Origin: CAVTJL01 sp963828215
Lineage (GTDB): Bacteria; Pseudomonadota; Alphaproteobacteria; Geminicoccales; Geminicoccaceae
Reading direction: 5' to 3'
NCBI GenBank assembly: GCA_963828215.1
Contig: CAWHFO010000051.1
Coordinates: forward strand, 124,001 to 188,000
DNA: 64,000 bases
Shown here: one piece after another, positions 1-8,094 of the stretch
Layout: every line of letters starts with the position of its first letter
Position numbering within the stretch: the stretch's first letter is position 1
Made by a program: the position numbers and the translations under genes
Notes under the pieces: model-generated
What the model was told of the DNA's origin: nothing
Databases searched by the model: none
The model's input: only the letters and a program-made list of their open reading frames with translations

Positions 1-1065
1 GCGGGAAGCCGAGCCGGGCCATGGTGCTGGCGGCCGTGCGGCGAAGATCGTGCAGACGCCACGGGGCCAGCTCGACCTCCGTCGGATCGTCGCCGCGTTC
101 CTCCGCCGCCTTGCGCAGCTTGTCGAGCATGAGCCGATCGAGCCGGCGCTTCATCCGGCTGTAGCCCGAGATCGGGGTTTCGCCGGTGGTGGTGAAGACG
201 AGGCCGGCGGCGCCGAGGCGCGGCGTTCCTCTCACCAGCTCGACCACAGCCGGCAGGAGCGGCACGTCATGGGCGCGCCCGGCCTTCGTGCTGGCAGCGG
301 CGAGGGCCCACAGGGGCTCGCTTCCGTCGAGCGTCAGGTCGCGCCGGAGCATGCCGGCGACCTCGCCCTCGCGTTGCGCCGTGAGGGCCAGCACGCGAAG
401 GAAGGCCCCGAAGGGGTGGCCCATGCCGCCAGTCGCCCCCCAGAAGGCGACGAGCTGACATCGCTCAGGACGCGGTCGCGGGATCGCTCCTTGGATGGAG
501 CCTTCACGCCGGCCGCGGGCGAGACCGGGAGCAACTCGACATCCGCCGCCCATCCAAAGAGCTTGAGAAGAAGCGCCCGCAGTCGGTTCGCCCGGATCGG
601 CGCGGCTCTGGCCTTCCGGTCGATGACCTCGACAACGTCACGGCGGGTGATCCTGGCCGCGCTACGGTCGCGCCAAACCGGCCGAAGCTCGCGATTGATG
701 ACCGCTTCGTCCTCTTTCCAGGTCCGCTTCCTCGGCTTGGCCCAACGCTCGAGGTAGGCGTCGGCCAGCTCGTCGAAGGTGAGGGAGCGTTGGGCCACGC
801 GATCGGCCTTGGCCTGCCGCGGCGACTTCCCGGCCCGGGCCGCCTCGAGTATGCCCCGCGCCTCGTCACGGGCGGGAACCAGCTCGCGCGCCGCGAGCGT
901 GTACTTCGCCGTCCTGCCATCAACCCGGGTCCGCACCGCGAACGATCGCGCGCCGCTCGGCTGGATCAGGAGATAGAGGCCGGGGAGGGCGCCATCGGGC
1001 ACCTCGCGCCGCTTCGCGCCGGGTTTCAGCTTCTCGACCGCCTTGACCGTCAGTACGCTCGCCAT
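1..1065 (-). CDS. Tyrosine recombinase (P4-type integrase), frameshifted, C-terminus outside window
   Basis: Site-specific recombinase that inserts and excises an integrative element. From the ATG at 1065 the protein starts with the DUF4102-type arm-binding domain ('PDGALPGLYLLIQPSGARSF'), followed by a SAM-like core-binding domain. The catalytic domain is visible only after a frame change near 460: 'AFLRVLALTAQREGEVAGML' (first catalytic Arg region) and then 'HDLRRTAAS' (the HxxR box) close to position 1. The final catalytic Tyr must lie left of the window. A one-base deletion near 458-466 joins the two frames ('RVLSD' then 'LVAFWGATGGMGHPFGAF'). It sits about 200 bases from a tRNA 3'-half at 1264-1307, as expected for tRNA-targeting integrases. 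Whether the break is real or a sequencing error is open, because similar indels occur in housekeeping genes here. Confidence 0.9.
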
Positions 1066-1110
1066 GGCCCCCGGGCTCCTTACGCGGACGAATAGTCCCT
1101 TGGTCGCGCC

Positions 1111-1248
1111 GGGGTAACAAGGGGTAACGAAAATGCGACGTTATGCCGCCCGACGCGGTGTTACCCGATGTAACACGGTCGGGTTAACAATGCCAGAATT
1201 TCAGGAGATTATCGGCTCAGGACCAGCGGATATGCAACGCGATGTTAC
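1111..1248. promoter_or_regulatory. Cluster of GTAAC/GTTAC motifs upstream of the integrase
   Basis: Between the integrase start and the tRNA fragment the pentamer GTAAC or its complement occurs at 1114-1118, 1124-1128, 1160-1164, 1170-1174 and 1244-1248, with a related GTTAAC at 1183-1188. Two copies are an exact GGGGTAAC direct repeat ten bases apart (1111-1118, 1121-1128). Integrases of this class bind short repeated arm sites beside their attachment core, so arm-type or excisionase sites are a reasonable reading. This is inference from spacing and repetition only. Confidence 0.35.
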
Positions 1249-1263
1249 GCCGTGGCAGAAGTA

Positions 1264-1307
1264 TCATAATCCCTTGGTCGGGGGTTCAAATCCCTCCTCC
1301 GCTACCA
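1264..1307 (+). other. tRNA 3'-half (CAT anticodon), candidate attR site
   Basis: The sequence reads as the 3' half of a tRNA: TCATAA anticodon-loop remainder at 1264-1269, an intact T arm (GGGGG / TTCAAAT / CCCTC), the acceptor 3' strand CTCCGCT, and ACCA ending at 1307. The 5' half is absent: no D arm and no pairing 5' anticodon strand precede it. A truncated tRNA 3' end next to an integrase is the hallmark of an att duplication. With the tRNA on the plus strand and the integrase to its left, this fits the right boundary of an element whose intact tRNA lies outside the window. An 11-base match TCCCTTGGTCG occurs at 1096-1106 and 1270-1280. Confidence 0.75.
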
Positions 1308-1574
1308 GCGATGTCCGAGATTGGATGCTCAATTTCCACCGGGCGTCCGAGACTTAGAAATCCGCGGTCGGGTGGAAGCGCATGGAGGCCGCCGCGGCAA
1401 GATGGTCGCGCGCCCCGCAGATGAAGCCGATCTGGGCTGGACGGCGCTGGACGCTTGGCCCGCGTAGACCACCAACAGTCACGGGATCGCGACCGTCGGT
1501 CGATTCTGAGATCGACGGCTCCCCGTCATGAGCGTCACGGCCGCCGCGAGGTCCATGACCCGTCCAAGCCTCCG
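1308..1574. other. Non-coding stretch between att fragment and ydcF-like gene
   Basis: No convincing gene. A short minus-strand reading frame (1354-1581) has no recognisable domain and overlaps the next gene's start. If the att interpretation is right, this is the original chromosomal sequence just downstream of the target tRNA and would contain the promoter of the following gene. I see no clear terminator. Confidence 0.4.
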
Positions 1575-2105
1575 ATGACACCGCTTCGCCCCTGCATCAT
1601 CCTCTTCGGCTCGCGGGTGCGCCGGGATGGCCGGGCCGGCCGGGGGCTGCGGCAGCGGATCGGGGCCGCGCTCGCGGCCTGGGGGGAGAGGCGCGACGCG
1701 CGGCTGATCCTCTCCGGCGGCAGCATCGGCGGGCGGCGTGCCGAGGCCCTCGTCATGGAGGAGGCGCTGCTCGCCGCGGGCGTTCCTCGGGCGGCGCTGA
1801 TCGTCGAGCCGCGGAGCCAGGACACCCTCCAGTCCGCGATCGCCTCCGCCGCGCTCCTGCGTGGGCTGCCGGATCTTGGCGAGGTCTTTGTCTGCACCAG
1901 CGATTTTCACCTGCCGCGGTGCCGGCTCCTGATGGCGCTGCAGGGCATCCGCACCCGGAGCATCGCGGCCGGATCCGGGCGTCCGCGCCTGTTGGACGCC
2001 TATTTTCTGTATCACGCGGCGCGCGAAGGCCTGGCGCTACCCTACGATGCGGGGCTCATGCTGTGGCACCGGCTGCGCCACGGTCCGCCCCGAGGGCGAG
2101 GGTGA
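1575..2105 (+). CDS. YdcF/SanA/ElyC-family (DUF218) protein
   Basis: About 176 residues from the ATG at 1575; longer upstream readings have no family similarity. The DUF218 fold is recognisable from 'IILFGSRVRRDGR' at the N-terminus, 'LILSGGSIGGRRAEALVMEE', the 'EPRSQDTLQSA' box (the family's S-x-DT motif) and 'VCTSDFHLPRCRLLM'. Family members act in cell-envelope functions, such as barrier integrity or lipid-carrier metabolism, but their reactions are poorly defined. Unlike many relatives there is no N-terminal membrane segment, so it may be cytoplasmic. Its 3' end overlaps the end of the convergent neighbour by 50 bases. Confidence 0.8.
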   Translation: MTPLRPCIILFGSRVRRDGRAGRGLRQRIGAALAAWGERRDARLILSGGSIGGRRAEALVMEEALLAAGVPRAALIVEPRSQDTLQSAIASAALLRGLPDLGEVFVCTSDFHLPRCRLLMALQGIRTRSIAAGSGRPRLLDAYFLYHAAREGLALPYDAGLMLWHRLRHGPPRGRG

Positions 2106-2907
2106 GCCGGGCGGCAACGACCTCCTGCTCCATCGCCGCGATCTCGGCATAGTCGGACCGCTCGCGAGGAAAAAATCCCGAGAGGAAGAGAGTGTCGCGG
2201 GCGGCGGCGGTCGCCGGGTCGCCGAGCGATGTCGCGAGCGCCCGACGCAGCGCCAGGTCGGTCGCCCGTGAGGTCGCCTCGGCGGTGACGTAGGGCAGGG
2301 CGGGGGCCGCAGCGCTCCGGTCGAGCACCGCCAGCCCCTCCACCTCGGCCGGCGCGTGGCGCTCGATCAGGGCGAAGGAAACGGCGTCGATGGCCGCGAG
2401 CTCGGCGGAGCCGTCGCGGAGCGCTGCCAGAGACGCACGATGCGCTCCCGTCAGCCGTGTCGGAAAGGCCCGGTTCCGCTGGGAAAGCCGCTCGGAGAGC
2501 CAGTGGAGCAGGGCCGTGCGCCCCGAATGCGATCCCGGCTCGTTCACGGCCAGCACCGCATCGTCGAGCGCCCGCACAGGGTCGATGCGCCAGCGCTCGA
2601 GGTCGGCGGCGCGCACGACGATGGCCGAGTGATAGCGGCCCGCCTCGCAGCCCGGGAGGGCGTGCCCGGCCACGCCCAGGACACGCAGCCTCGGGTCGCG
2701 CACCACGTGGGCGCCGCAGCATTGGGCGAGCAGGAGGGATTGGGAGACGAGAAGATCGGCGAGCGGCAGGCGGCGGTCCAACAAAGTGGGTACCGCGATG
2801 CGGCTGGAGGCAAGCTGGTGCCGAATATGATCCCAGAGACTATTGACGGCCCCCCGCACTTCGGGGAAATCATACATCGGCAGGGCAGCGACAGCGAAGC
2901 GCGTCAT
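2056..2907 (-). CDS. PhnD/SsuA-like periplasmic-binding-fold protein
   Basis: A 283-residue protein with the phosphate/phosphonate-binding (PhnD, PF12974-like) fold: 'AALPMYDFPEVRGAVNSLW' at the start, 'DLLVSQSLLLAQCCGAHVV', 'YHSAIVVRAADL', 'LAVNEPGSHSGRTALLHWL' and 'GSAELAAIDAVSFALIERH'. ATG at 2907 is chosen over an upstream TTG. No signal peptide is visible, so it may be a cytoplasmic ligand sensor or an orphan binding protein rather than a transporter component; no permease or ATPase is adjacent. It is divergent from the desaturase gene (17-base gap) and convergent with the DUF218 gene. The ligand cannot be read from sequence. Confidence 0.75.
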   Translation of the reverse strand: MTRFAVAALPMYDFPEVRGAVNSLWDHIRHQLASSRIAVPTLLDRRLPLADLLVSQSLLLAQCCGAHVVRDPRLRVLGVAGHALPGCEAGRYHSAIVVRAADLERWRIDPVRALDDAVLAVNEPGSHSGRTALLHWLSERLSQRNRAFPTRLTGAHRASLAALRDGSAELAAIDAVSFALIERHAPAEVEGLAVLDRSAAAPALPYVTAEATSRATDLALRRALATSLGDPATAAARDTLFLSGFFPRERSDYAEIAAMEQEVVAARLTLALGADRGAAGATA

Positions 2908-2924
2908 GGGCAACCCTGCCCAAG

Positions 2925-4034
2925 GTGTCGAAAGCGAAGGAGATGATCGACAGGTTGGGGCGGGCGCCGTCGGCGGTCGAATGGCCGACTTTGGGCCTCG
3001 CTCTTCTGATCTACGGTTGTTTCGGCCTTCTTACCTACTATCACGCCGTCATCCCCTTATGGCTTCTCGTGCCGCTCGGCGCCTATGTGGTGACGTGGCA
3101 GACCTCGCTGCAGCACGAGGTGGTGCACGGCCATCCGACGCCCTGGCCGGCCGTCAACCTGACACTGGCCGGGTTGCCGCTGACCCTCTGGCTTCCGCTT
3201 CTGACCTACCGCCATCTGCACCTCGCCCACCATACCGACCACCGCCTCACCGATCCTCTCGAGGATCCCGAAAGCTACTACGTCACCAAGGAGGTCTGGG
3301 ACCGGATGCGGCCCTGGCAGCGCCGTGCCCGGAGCGCCCTCAACACGCTGGCCGGCCGCCTGCTGCTCGGGCCCTTCCTCACCGTACCCGGCTTTCTGGC
3401 CCAGCAGGCGACGGCGTGCTGGCGGGGCGACCGCCGGGCACGGCGCGTCTGGCTCTGGCATCTGGCGGGGATGCTGCCGCTGCTGGGCTGGCTCCTGCTC
3501 GTCTGCCGCATGCCGTTCTGGACCTATGCCCTCGTCTTCGCGCTGCCCGGCACCTCGCTGATGATGCTGCGCTCCTTCGCCGAGCATCAGGCGCGCCACG
3601 AGATCGGCCACCGCACGGCCATCGTCGAGGCGGAGCTCCCCTTCGCCCTCCTGTTCCTCAACAACAACCTCCACGCCGTGCACCATGCCCGGCCCGGCCA
3701 GCCCTGGTACCGCCTGCCGGCGATCTACCGCCGCGAGCGGGAGGCGGTGCTCGCCCGCAATGGTGGCTATCTGCTCGAGGGCTACGCCGAGGTCGCCCGG
3801 CGCTATCTCCTCACGCCCAAGGAGCCGCCGGTCCATCCCTGGCGGCACGACGGTTCGGCCATCGTCCAGTCCGACCCGGTGCTGGGGGCAGCGGTGCCGC
3901 GGGGTATTAGAGGCGCGACGCCGACGCTCGGTCGAGCGGTGGAACGCGCTCTCGGGCCTTCCGATTGTGCGCGGTCGCCGCCGCCGCGACTTCGAGAAAG
4001 ATCTCGTCGCCCCAGGCGTTCAGGGCGAAGTTGA
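2925..4034 (+). CDS. Membrane fatty acid desaturase family protein
   Basis: Integral-membrane di-iron desaturase/hydroxylase. The histidine clusters are present in order: 'HEVVHGHP' near residue 65, 'HLHLAHHTDH' near 100 and 'NNNLHAVHH' near 245. Hydrophobic segments lie around residues 20-55, 75-95 and 180-215. The start is a GTG at 2925, or the ATG at 2943. The last roughly 40 residues after 'AAVPRG' are Arg/Pro-rich and lie antisense to the next gene. A one-base change near 3900 would put the TAG at 3908-3910 in frame, which would end both convergent genes at the same point; the annotated tail is probably not genuine. Substrate (acyl chain or related lipid) is unknown. Confidence 0.82.
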   Translation: MSKAKEMIDRLGRAPSAVEWPTLGLALLIYGCFGLLTYYHAVIPLWLLVPLGAYVVTWQTSLQHEVVHGHPTPWPAVNLTLAGLPLTLWLPLLTYRHLHLAHHTDHRLTDPLEDPESYYVTKEVWDRMRPWQRRARSALNTLAGRLLLGPFLTVPGFLAQQATACWRGDRRARRVWLWHLAGMLPLLGWLLLVCRMPFWTYALVFALPGTSLMMLRSFAEHQARHEIGHRTAIVEAELPFALLFLNNNLHAVHHARPGQPWYRLPAIYRREREAVLARNGGYLLEGYAEVARRYLLTPKEPPVHPWRHDGSAIVQSDPVLGAAVPRGIRGATPTLGRAVERALGPSDCARSPPPRLRERSRRPRRSGRS

Positions 4035-4660
4035 CGGCTTGCAGCACGAGGCGGCAATTCTTCAGCGAGTAGAGCTGCTCCGCGTCGATGCGATCGAGAG
4101 AAGGAGCAAAGGGCCTCTTCGCCTTGCCGGTGCCGACCTTGGTCTCCATGAACGGCAGCCCGGTCAGCATGCAGCGTCCGCCGCACTCTTTCCACAACGC
4201 TCGAAGATAGACTTCCTCGAACGCCCGAGCCTGTGGCCAGCGCTTTCCGATCTTCCAGCAGGCGACGCTGACCATCTGGCGGGCCCACGTCGGTAGCGGC
4301 TCATCGTCGTGTATGGGAAGCGCAGCGCTGGCTTCAATTAGTACCTCCTCGCGCTCGACTACCGGCGTGAGCTCGTAACGGCCAGGTGCCAGCTTGCGGA
4401 TGGCTCCTTGGGCCTGCAGGCGGACGAGCGCCCAGGCGTGATTGTTCACGAACCTTCGCCACGCGGGTCCGGATGAATCGATCCCGTAGCCGGGACCGAG
4501 CCGTTGGCGCATGTGCTCGCTCTGGTCTGGCCCTTCCTGGAGAAGCTCGGCCGTCGCCTTCGCGAGAGCCTCTGACGCTCGGCACCTCGGCAAGGCTCAC
4601 GTGGCCCATCTTGCTGCGCTCTCCGCTTCGACCCATCGGCTCGCCACTCGCCAATACCAT
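3907..4660 (-). CDS. Mrr_N winged-helix / HNH nuclease fusion (frameshifted)
   Basis: Read from the ATG at 4660 ('MVLASGEPMGRSGERSKMGH'; a GTG at 4687 is also possible) through a one-base insertion near 4578, the product is about 250 residues. The middle part ('WRRFVNNHAWALVRLQAQGA', then 'IRKLAPGRYELT') resembles the winged-helix domain at the N-terminus of Mrr restriction enzymes. The C-terminal part ('CGGRCMLTGLPF', 'PFAPSLDRID', 'NCRLVLQAVNFALNAWG') looks like a zinc-bound treble-clef HNH-type nuclease in which the first His is replaced by Asp. Local GC is lower than in its neighbours, suggesting transfer. It lies 21-48 bases downstream of aconitase X on the same strand. A restriction or defence role is inference. 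Confidence 0.6.
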
Positions 4661-4708
4661 GCGTGCGCGTGGCACTAATTCGTCCACTGTCGCACGGCGC
4701 TGAATTGT

Positions 4709-5122
4709 CTAGGCGTCTGCACCCAGAAGCGTCACCAGCCCCGTCTCCGGGTCGACCTCGACAAGGGCGCCGTCGGGAATCGCGGCCGTGATGTCCTGAT
4801 CGAAGCGGTCGACGAGGGCGAGGCCGGCGAGCGCCATGCCCTGGGCCATCACGGGGTTGGCGAAGTTCAGCAGCAGGGCCTTCGGAGCCCGGCCGGCGGC
4901 CACCATCTCGTGCATCATCCAGGCGGTGGCGACACCGCCCTTGGCGTGGTCGAGGACGAGGATGCGGTCGACATAGGAGCGGCCGAAGAGCTTGTGGGAG
5001 GGCCGCGAGAAGGTGCCCGCCTCGCGGTCGAGGTCGTAGCGCGCGGAAAAGCCGTCGAAGGCGACGAGGGCGATGCCCTGGACCCTGGGGCCGATGCCGG
5101 GGTGTCCCCGGATCGGGCTCAT
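4709..5122 (-). CDS. Aconitase X small (swivel) subunit
   Basis: 137-residue swivel-domain subunit of an aconitase X (AcnX type II) dehydratase. It begins 'MSPIRGHPGIGPRVQGIALV' and contains 'FSRPSHKLFGRSYVDRILVL' and 'ALLLNFANPVMAQGMALAGL', typical of the DUF126/AcnX_swivel family. Its ATG overlaps the stop of the large subunit (ATGA at 5119-5122), so the two are translationally coupled. Characterised bacterial AcnX enzymes dehydrate cis-3-hydroxy-L-proline, while archaeal ones act on mevalonate 5-phosphate; the bacterial activity is the default expectation. No pyrroline-2-carboxylate reductase is nearby to confirm it. Confidence 0.85.
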   Translation of the reverse strand: MSPIRGHPGIGPRVQGIALVAFDGFSARYDLDREAGTFSRPSHKLFGRSYVDRILVLDHAKGGVATAWMMHEMVAAGRAPKALLLNFANPVMAQGMALAGLALVDRFDQDITAAIPDGALVEVDPETGLVTLLGADA

Positions 5123-6366
5123 GCCAGCCTTCCCCGCACCGCCGCCTCGACGCACGCAGCCGTCGGCTGCAGCACCGGCGTATAGCCATAGCCCTGGATG
5201 ATGTTGGCGAGCTTGGCCGAGTTGGTGACCAGCCGGCGCCAACCCATCGCCCGCCCCATCTCGCGCGCATACATCTGGTAGAAGCAGACTCCCTCGAGGA
5301 GGCGGCCGCCGGCCGCCTCGATCGTGGCCTTGAGGCCCAGGCGCTCGGCCTCGGCCGCCACGGCCGGCGGCACGGCCGCGAGGAGGGCGGTCGAGGCCGC
5401 GACCCGCCTGCCGTCGAGCAGCTGCGCCAGCCGTGCGATCTCCAGGAGCGAGAGCTGCGGCGCCGCGAAGACGACCACATCCACCGATGCATCGTCGCGT
5501 GCGAAGCCGCTGTAAAAGCTGCGAATGTCCTCCTCGCCGATGCGCTCGACGGCGGCCGGCGGCGTGCCGCCGAAGGCCGCCTTCTCATCAGCCGCCTCGG
5601 GGGTGATGCCGATGATGTGGAACATCGGCGTGCTGCCCCAACTGGCGAGCGCCGCGCCGAAATGCTTGAGCTCGTCCGAGCCGGGCGAGGCCTCGATGCC
5701 GCTCAGCACCGGGACGTCCCAGTAGGAGCCCATCCGCTTGCCGATGACGGCCCCCAGGGCACCCCAGTCGGCATAGTCCACGGGCTGCGTCTCCACCCGG
5801 AAGGCCCGCGTGCCGCGGCGTACCCGGTCGAGATGGAAGCCGTAGCGCGGGACGCGGCCGGTGAGGGCGGCCCACAAGGCCGCGACCCCGCCCTCGAAGT
5901 TGCTGCGGGCGCCGAGCACGCCGTTGGCGTAGATGGTCGAGCCCGTGTCGCCGAAGGCCACATGCTCGCCCAGCACGGGCGGGGCCACGATCTGGTAGTT
6001 GATGCAGGTGTTGGTGAGCAGCACGCCCATGGCGCGGAGCGCATCGACGATCCGGCGCTCGCGCTCCGGCGCGTGCTCGGGCTGGCGCAGCCAGGCGCAG
6101 GCCTTGGGGTCGACGCCGCGCGGATCGGTGACGGTCGGCACGCGCACGCGCCGATCCCCGGGCGGGGCGGCGGCGAGGCGCTCCAGGAGGGCCGTCCCGG
6201 CAGCGCCCACGGCCTCGCCGTCCGCCATGAGATGCGCTTGGCTGACCGGCACGAAGTCCGGGGCATCGAAGAAGCGGCCGACCGCCTGCTGCTGGGCCAG
6301 CGCGAAGCGCCGCGGCTCGCCCTGCTCGCCCGCGAGCATCGCTTCCTCCTCGGCGTCGAGGCGCAT
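5119..6366 (-). CDS. Aconitase X catalytic (large) subunit
   Basis: 415-residue DUF521/AcnX catalytic subunit. Recognisable segments are 'MRLDAEEEAMLAGEQG' at the start, 'GVLLTNTCINYQIVAPPVLG', 'FGDTGSTIYANGVLGARSNF', 'MGSYWDVPVLSGIEASP' and 'LVTNSAKLANIIQGYGYTPV'. Cysteines in 'TNTC', 'GVCFYQ' and 'TAACVEA' are candidate iron-sulphur ligands of this family. The ATG at 6366 overlaps the stop of the upstream GMC oxidoreductase by one base (TGATG), and the 3' end overlaps the small subunit by four, so oxidoreductase, large and small subunits form one transcription unit. The likely reaction is dehydration of a hydroxyproline-like substrate; this comes from family knowledge and is not visible here. 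Confidence 0.87.
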   Translation of the reverse strand: MRLDAEEEAMLAGEQGEPRRFALAQQQAVGRFFDAPDFVPVSQAHLMADGEAVGAAGTALLERLAAAPPGDRRVRVPTVTDPRGVDPKACAWLRQPEHAPERERRIVDALRAMGVLLTNTCINYQIVAPPVLGEHVAFGDTGSTIYANGVLGARSNFEGGVAALWAALTGRVPRYGFHLDRVRRGTRAFRVETQPVDYADWGALGAVIGKRMGSYWDVPVLSGIEASPGSDELKHFGAALASWGSTPMFHIIGITPEAADEKAAFGGTPPAAVERIGEEDIRSFYSGFARDDASVDVVVFAAPQLSLLEIARLAQLLDGRRVAASTALLAAVPPAVAAEAERLGLKATIEAAGGRLLEGVCFYQMYAREMGRAMGWRRLVTNSAKLANIIQGYGYTPVLQPTAACVEAAVRGRLA

Positions 6367-7976
6367 CAGGCGGCCTCCGCCTCGGCGGCACGGCCCAGGA
6401 TCATGTCGGCCGCCTTCTCGCCGATCATGATGCTCGTGGCGTTGGTGTTGCCGGAGACGACGGCCGGCATGATCGAGGCGTCGACGACCCGCAGGCCGGC
6501 GAGCCCGTGAACGCGGAGCTGCGGATCGACGACCGCCCGGTCGTCGACACCCATGCGGCAGCTGCAGGTGGGGTGATACTGGGTATAGCCTGCGTCGCGC
6601 ACGAAGCCGAGGATCTCGTCGTCGCTCTGCGCCTGCGGGCCCGGTGCCACCTCGGTCGCCTTGTAGCGCTGCATGGCCGGCTGGCTCATGATCTCGCGGC
6701 CGATCCTGACGATCCGAATGTTGACCCGGCGGTCCGTCTCGGTGGCGAGATAGTTGGCGCGCATGGCAGGCTGCTCGCGCGGATCGGGCGAGCGCAGACG
6801 CAGCTCGCCACGACTTTCGGGGCGAAGCTGGGAGACGATCGGCGAGCAGCCCGGAAAGTCGTGGAAGTGGGCCGGACGGTCGCCGCTCAGCGGGTTGAAG
6901 TGGAGCTGCATGTCCGGCAGGTCGAGCGCGGGGTCCGTACGCGCGAAACCGCCGGCCATCGACGGGCCGCTGGCCAGCGGCCCTCGCCGGAACAGCGCGA
7001 ACCTGGCGCCCTCCCTCGCCATGCGGAGCGGGTTGCGGCGGAGCTCGTTCAGGCTGCGGACCCCCTCCACGCGATAGACGAGCTTGGTCTGCAGGTGATC
7101 CTGGAGGTCCTGGCCCACGCCGGGGAGATCGTGGAGGACGGGAATGCCGTGCTTCCGGAGCTGATCGCCCGGCCCGATCCCCGAGAGCAGGAGAAGATGC
7201 GGCGACTTGATGGCGCCCGCCGCGAGGATGACCTCCCGGTCCGCGCGGAGCTCGCGTTCCGGGAGCTGGCCGATCCGGACGGCGACACCCACGGCCCGGC
7301 GCCCCTCGAGGACGAGGCGGCTCACGAAGGCATCGGTGATGACGGTCAGGTTCGGCCGCCGCTCGGCCGGGCGCAGATAGCCGACGGCCGTGCTGCAGCG
7401 CCTGGTGTTGCGGACCGTGAGCTGGAAATAGCCGATGCCCTCCTGCTCCGGCCCGTTGAAGTCGTTGTTGTGCGGCAGGCCCCATTGCGTCGCCGCCTCG
7501 ATGAAGGCGTCCGAGAGGGGGTGATTGTCCCGGATGTCGGAGACGCCGAGCGGGCCGCCGGCGCCGTGAAAATCGTCCGCGCCCCGCGCCTGATCCTCGG
7601 CCCGGCGGAAATAGGGCAGCACGTCGGACCAGCTCCAGCCGACGCAGCCGCGCTGGCGCCACATGTCGAAGTCCTGCGGCTGGCCGCGGATGTACACCAT
7701 GGCGTTGATCGAGCTCGAGCCGCCCAGGACCCGGCCGCGCGGCCAGATCATCGAGCGGCCGCTCATGCCCGGCTCGGGCTCGGTCGTGAAGTTCCAGGAC
7801 AGGGTAGGGTGATAGACGAGCTTGTAGAAGCCGCCCGGCATGTGGATCCAGGGGCTGCGATCGCGGCGTCCGGCCTCGAGCAGCAGGACCCGGTTGCGCG
7901 GGTCCGCCGAGAGGCGGTTGGCCAGCACGCAGCCGGCCGAGCCGGCCCCGACGACGATGAAATCGAACTGGCCCAT
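6366..7976 (-). CDS. GMC-family FAD oxidoreductase (choline dehydrogenase-like)
   Basis: 536-residue flavoprotein that oxidises an alcohol. The N-terminal FAD dinucleotide fold is 'FIVVGAGSAGCVLANRLS'. GMC signature 1 is 'GRVLGGSSSINAMVYIRG', signature 2 is 'GAIKSPHLLLLSGIGP', and the C-terminal active-site region contains 'YHPTCSCRMG' and 'VVSGNTNATSIMIGEKAAD', supplying the catalytic His and Asn. ATG at 7976 precedes the dinucleotide fold directly. It is first in an operon with the two aconitase X subunits, which suggests a small catabolic pathway for a hydroxylated compound. The family is broad, so the exact alcohol cannot be assigned. Confidence 0.9.
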   Translation of the reverse strand: MGQFDFIVVGAGSAGCVLANRLSADPRNRVLLLEAGRRDRSPWIHMPGGFYKLVYHPTLSWNFTTEPEPGMSGRSMIWPRGRVLGGSSSINAMVYIRGQPQDFDMWRQRGCVGWSWSDVLPYFRRAEDQARGADDFHGAGGPLGVSDIRDNHPLSDAFIEAATQWGLPHNNDFNGPEQEGIGYFQLTVRNTRRCSTAVGYLRPAERRPNLTVITDAFVSRLVLEGRRAVGVAVRIGQLPERELRADREVILAAGAIKSPHLLLLSGIGPGDQLRKHGIPVLHDLPGVGQDLQDHLQTKLVYRVEGVRSLNELRRNPLRMAREGARFALFRRGPLASGPSMAGGFARTDPALDLPDMQLHFNPLSGDRPAHFHDFPGCSPIVSQLRPESRGELRLRSPDPREQPAMRANYLATETDRRVNIRIVRIGREIMSQPAMQRYKATEVAPGPQAQSDDEILGFVRDAGYTQYHPTCSCRMGVDDRAVVDPQLRVHGLAGLRVVDASIMPAVVSGNTNATSIMIGEKAADMILGRAAEAEAA

Positions 7977-8094
7977 GGCCCCCCCGACGCTCCGGCCTCC
8001 CGACGGACCAGAGTGAGCGTTGCGTTTGCGCTCCCCATATGGAAGGCTCGGGGCCATCGAGGCAAGAGGTCCCGGAGCGGGAGGGGGGACGCGG

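Noticed and set aside
1225..1307. Complete tRNA gene
   Set aside because: AGCGGA at 1225-1230 would pair with most of the acceptor 3' strand, but there is no D arm and the 5' anticodon strand does not pair. Only the 3' half is tRNA-like.
1354..1581. Small minus-strand gene before the DUF218 gene
   Set aside because: No domain, no ribosome-binding site, and it overlaps the start of a well-supported gene.
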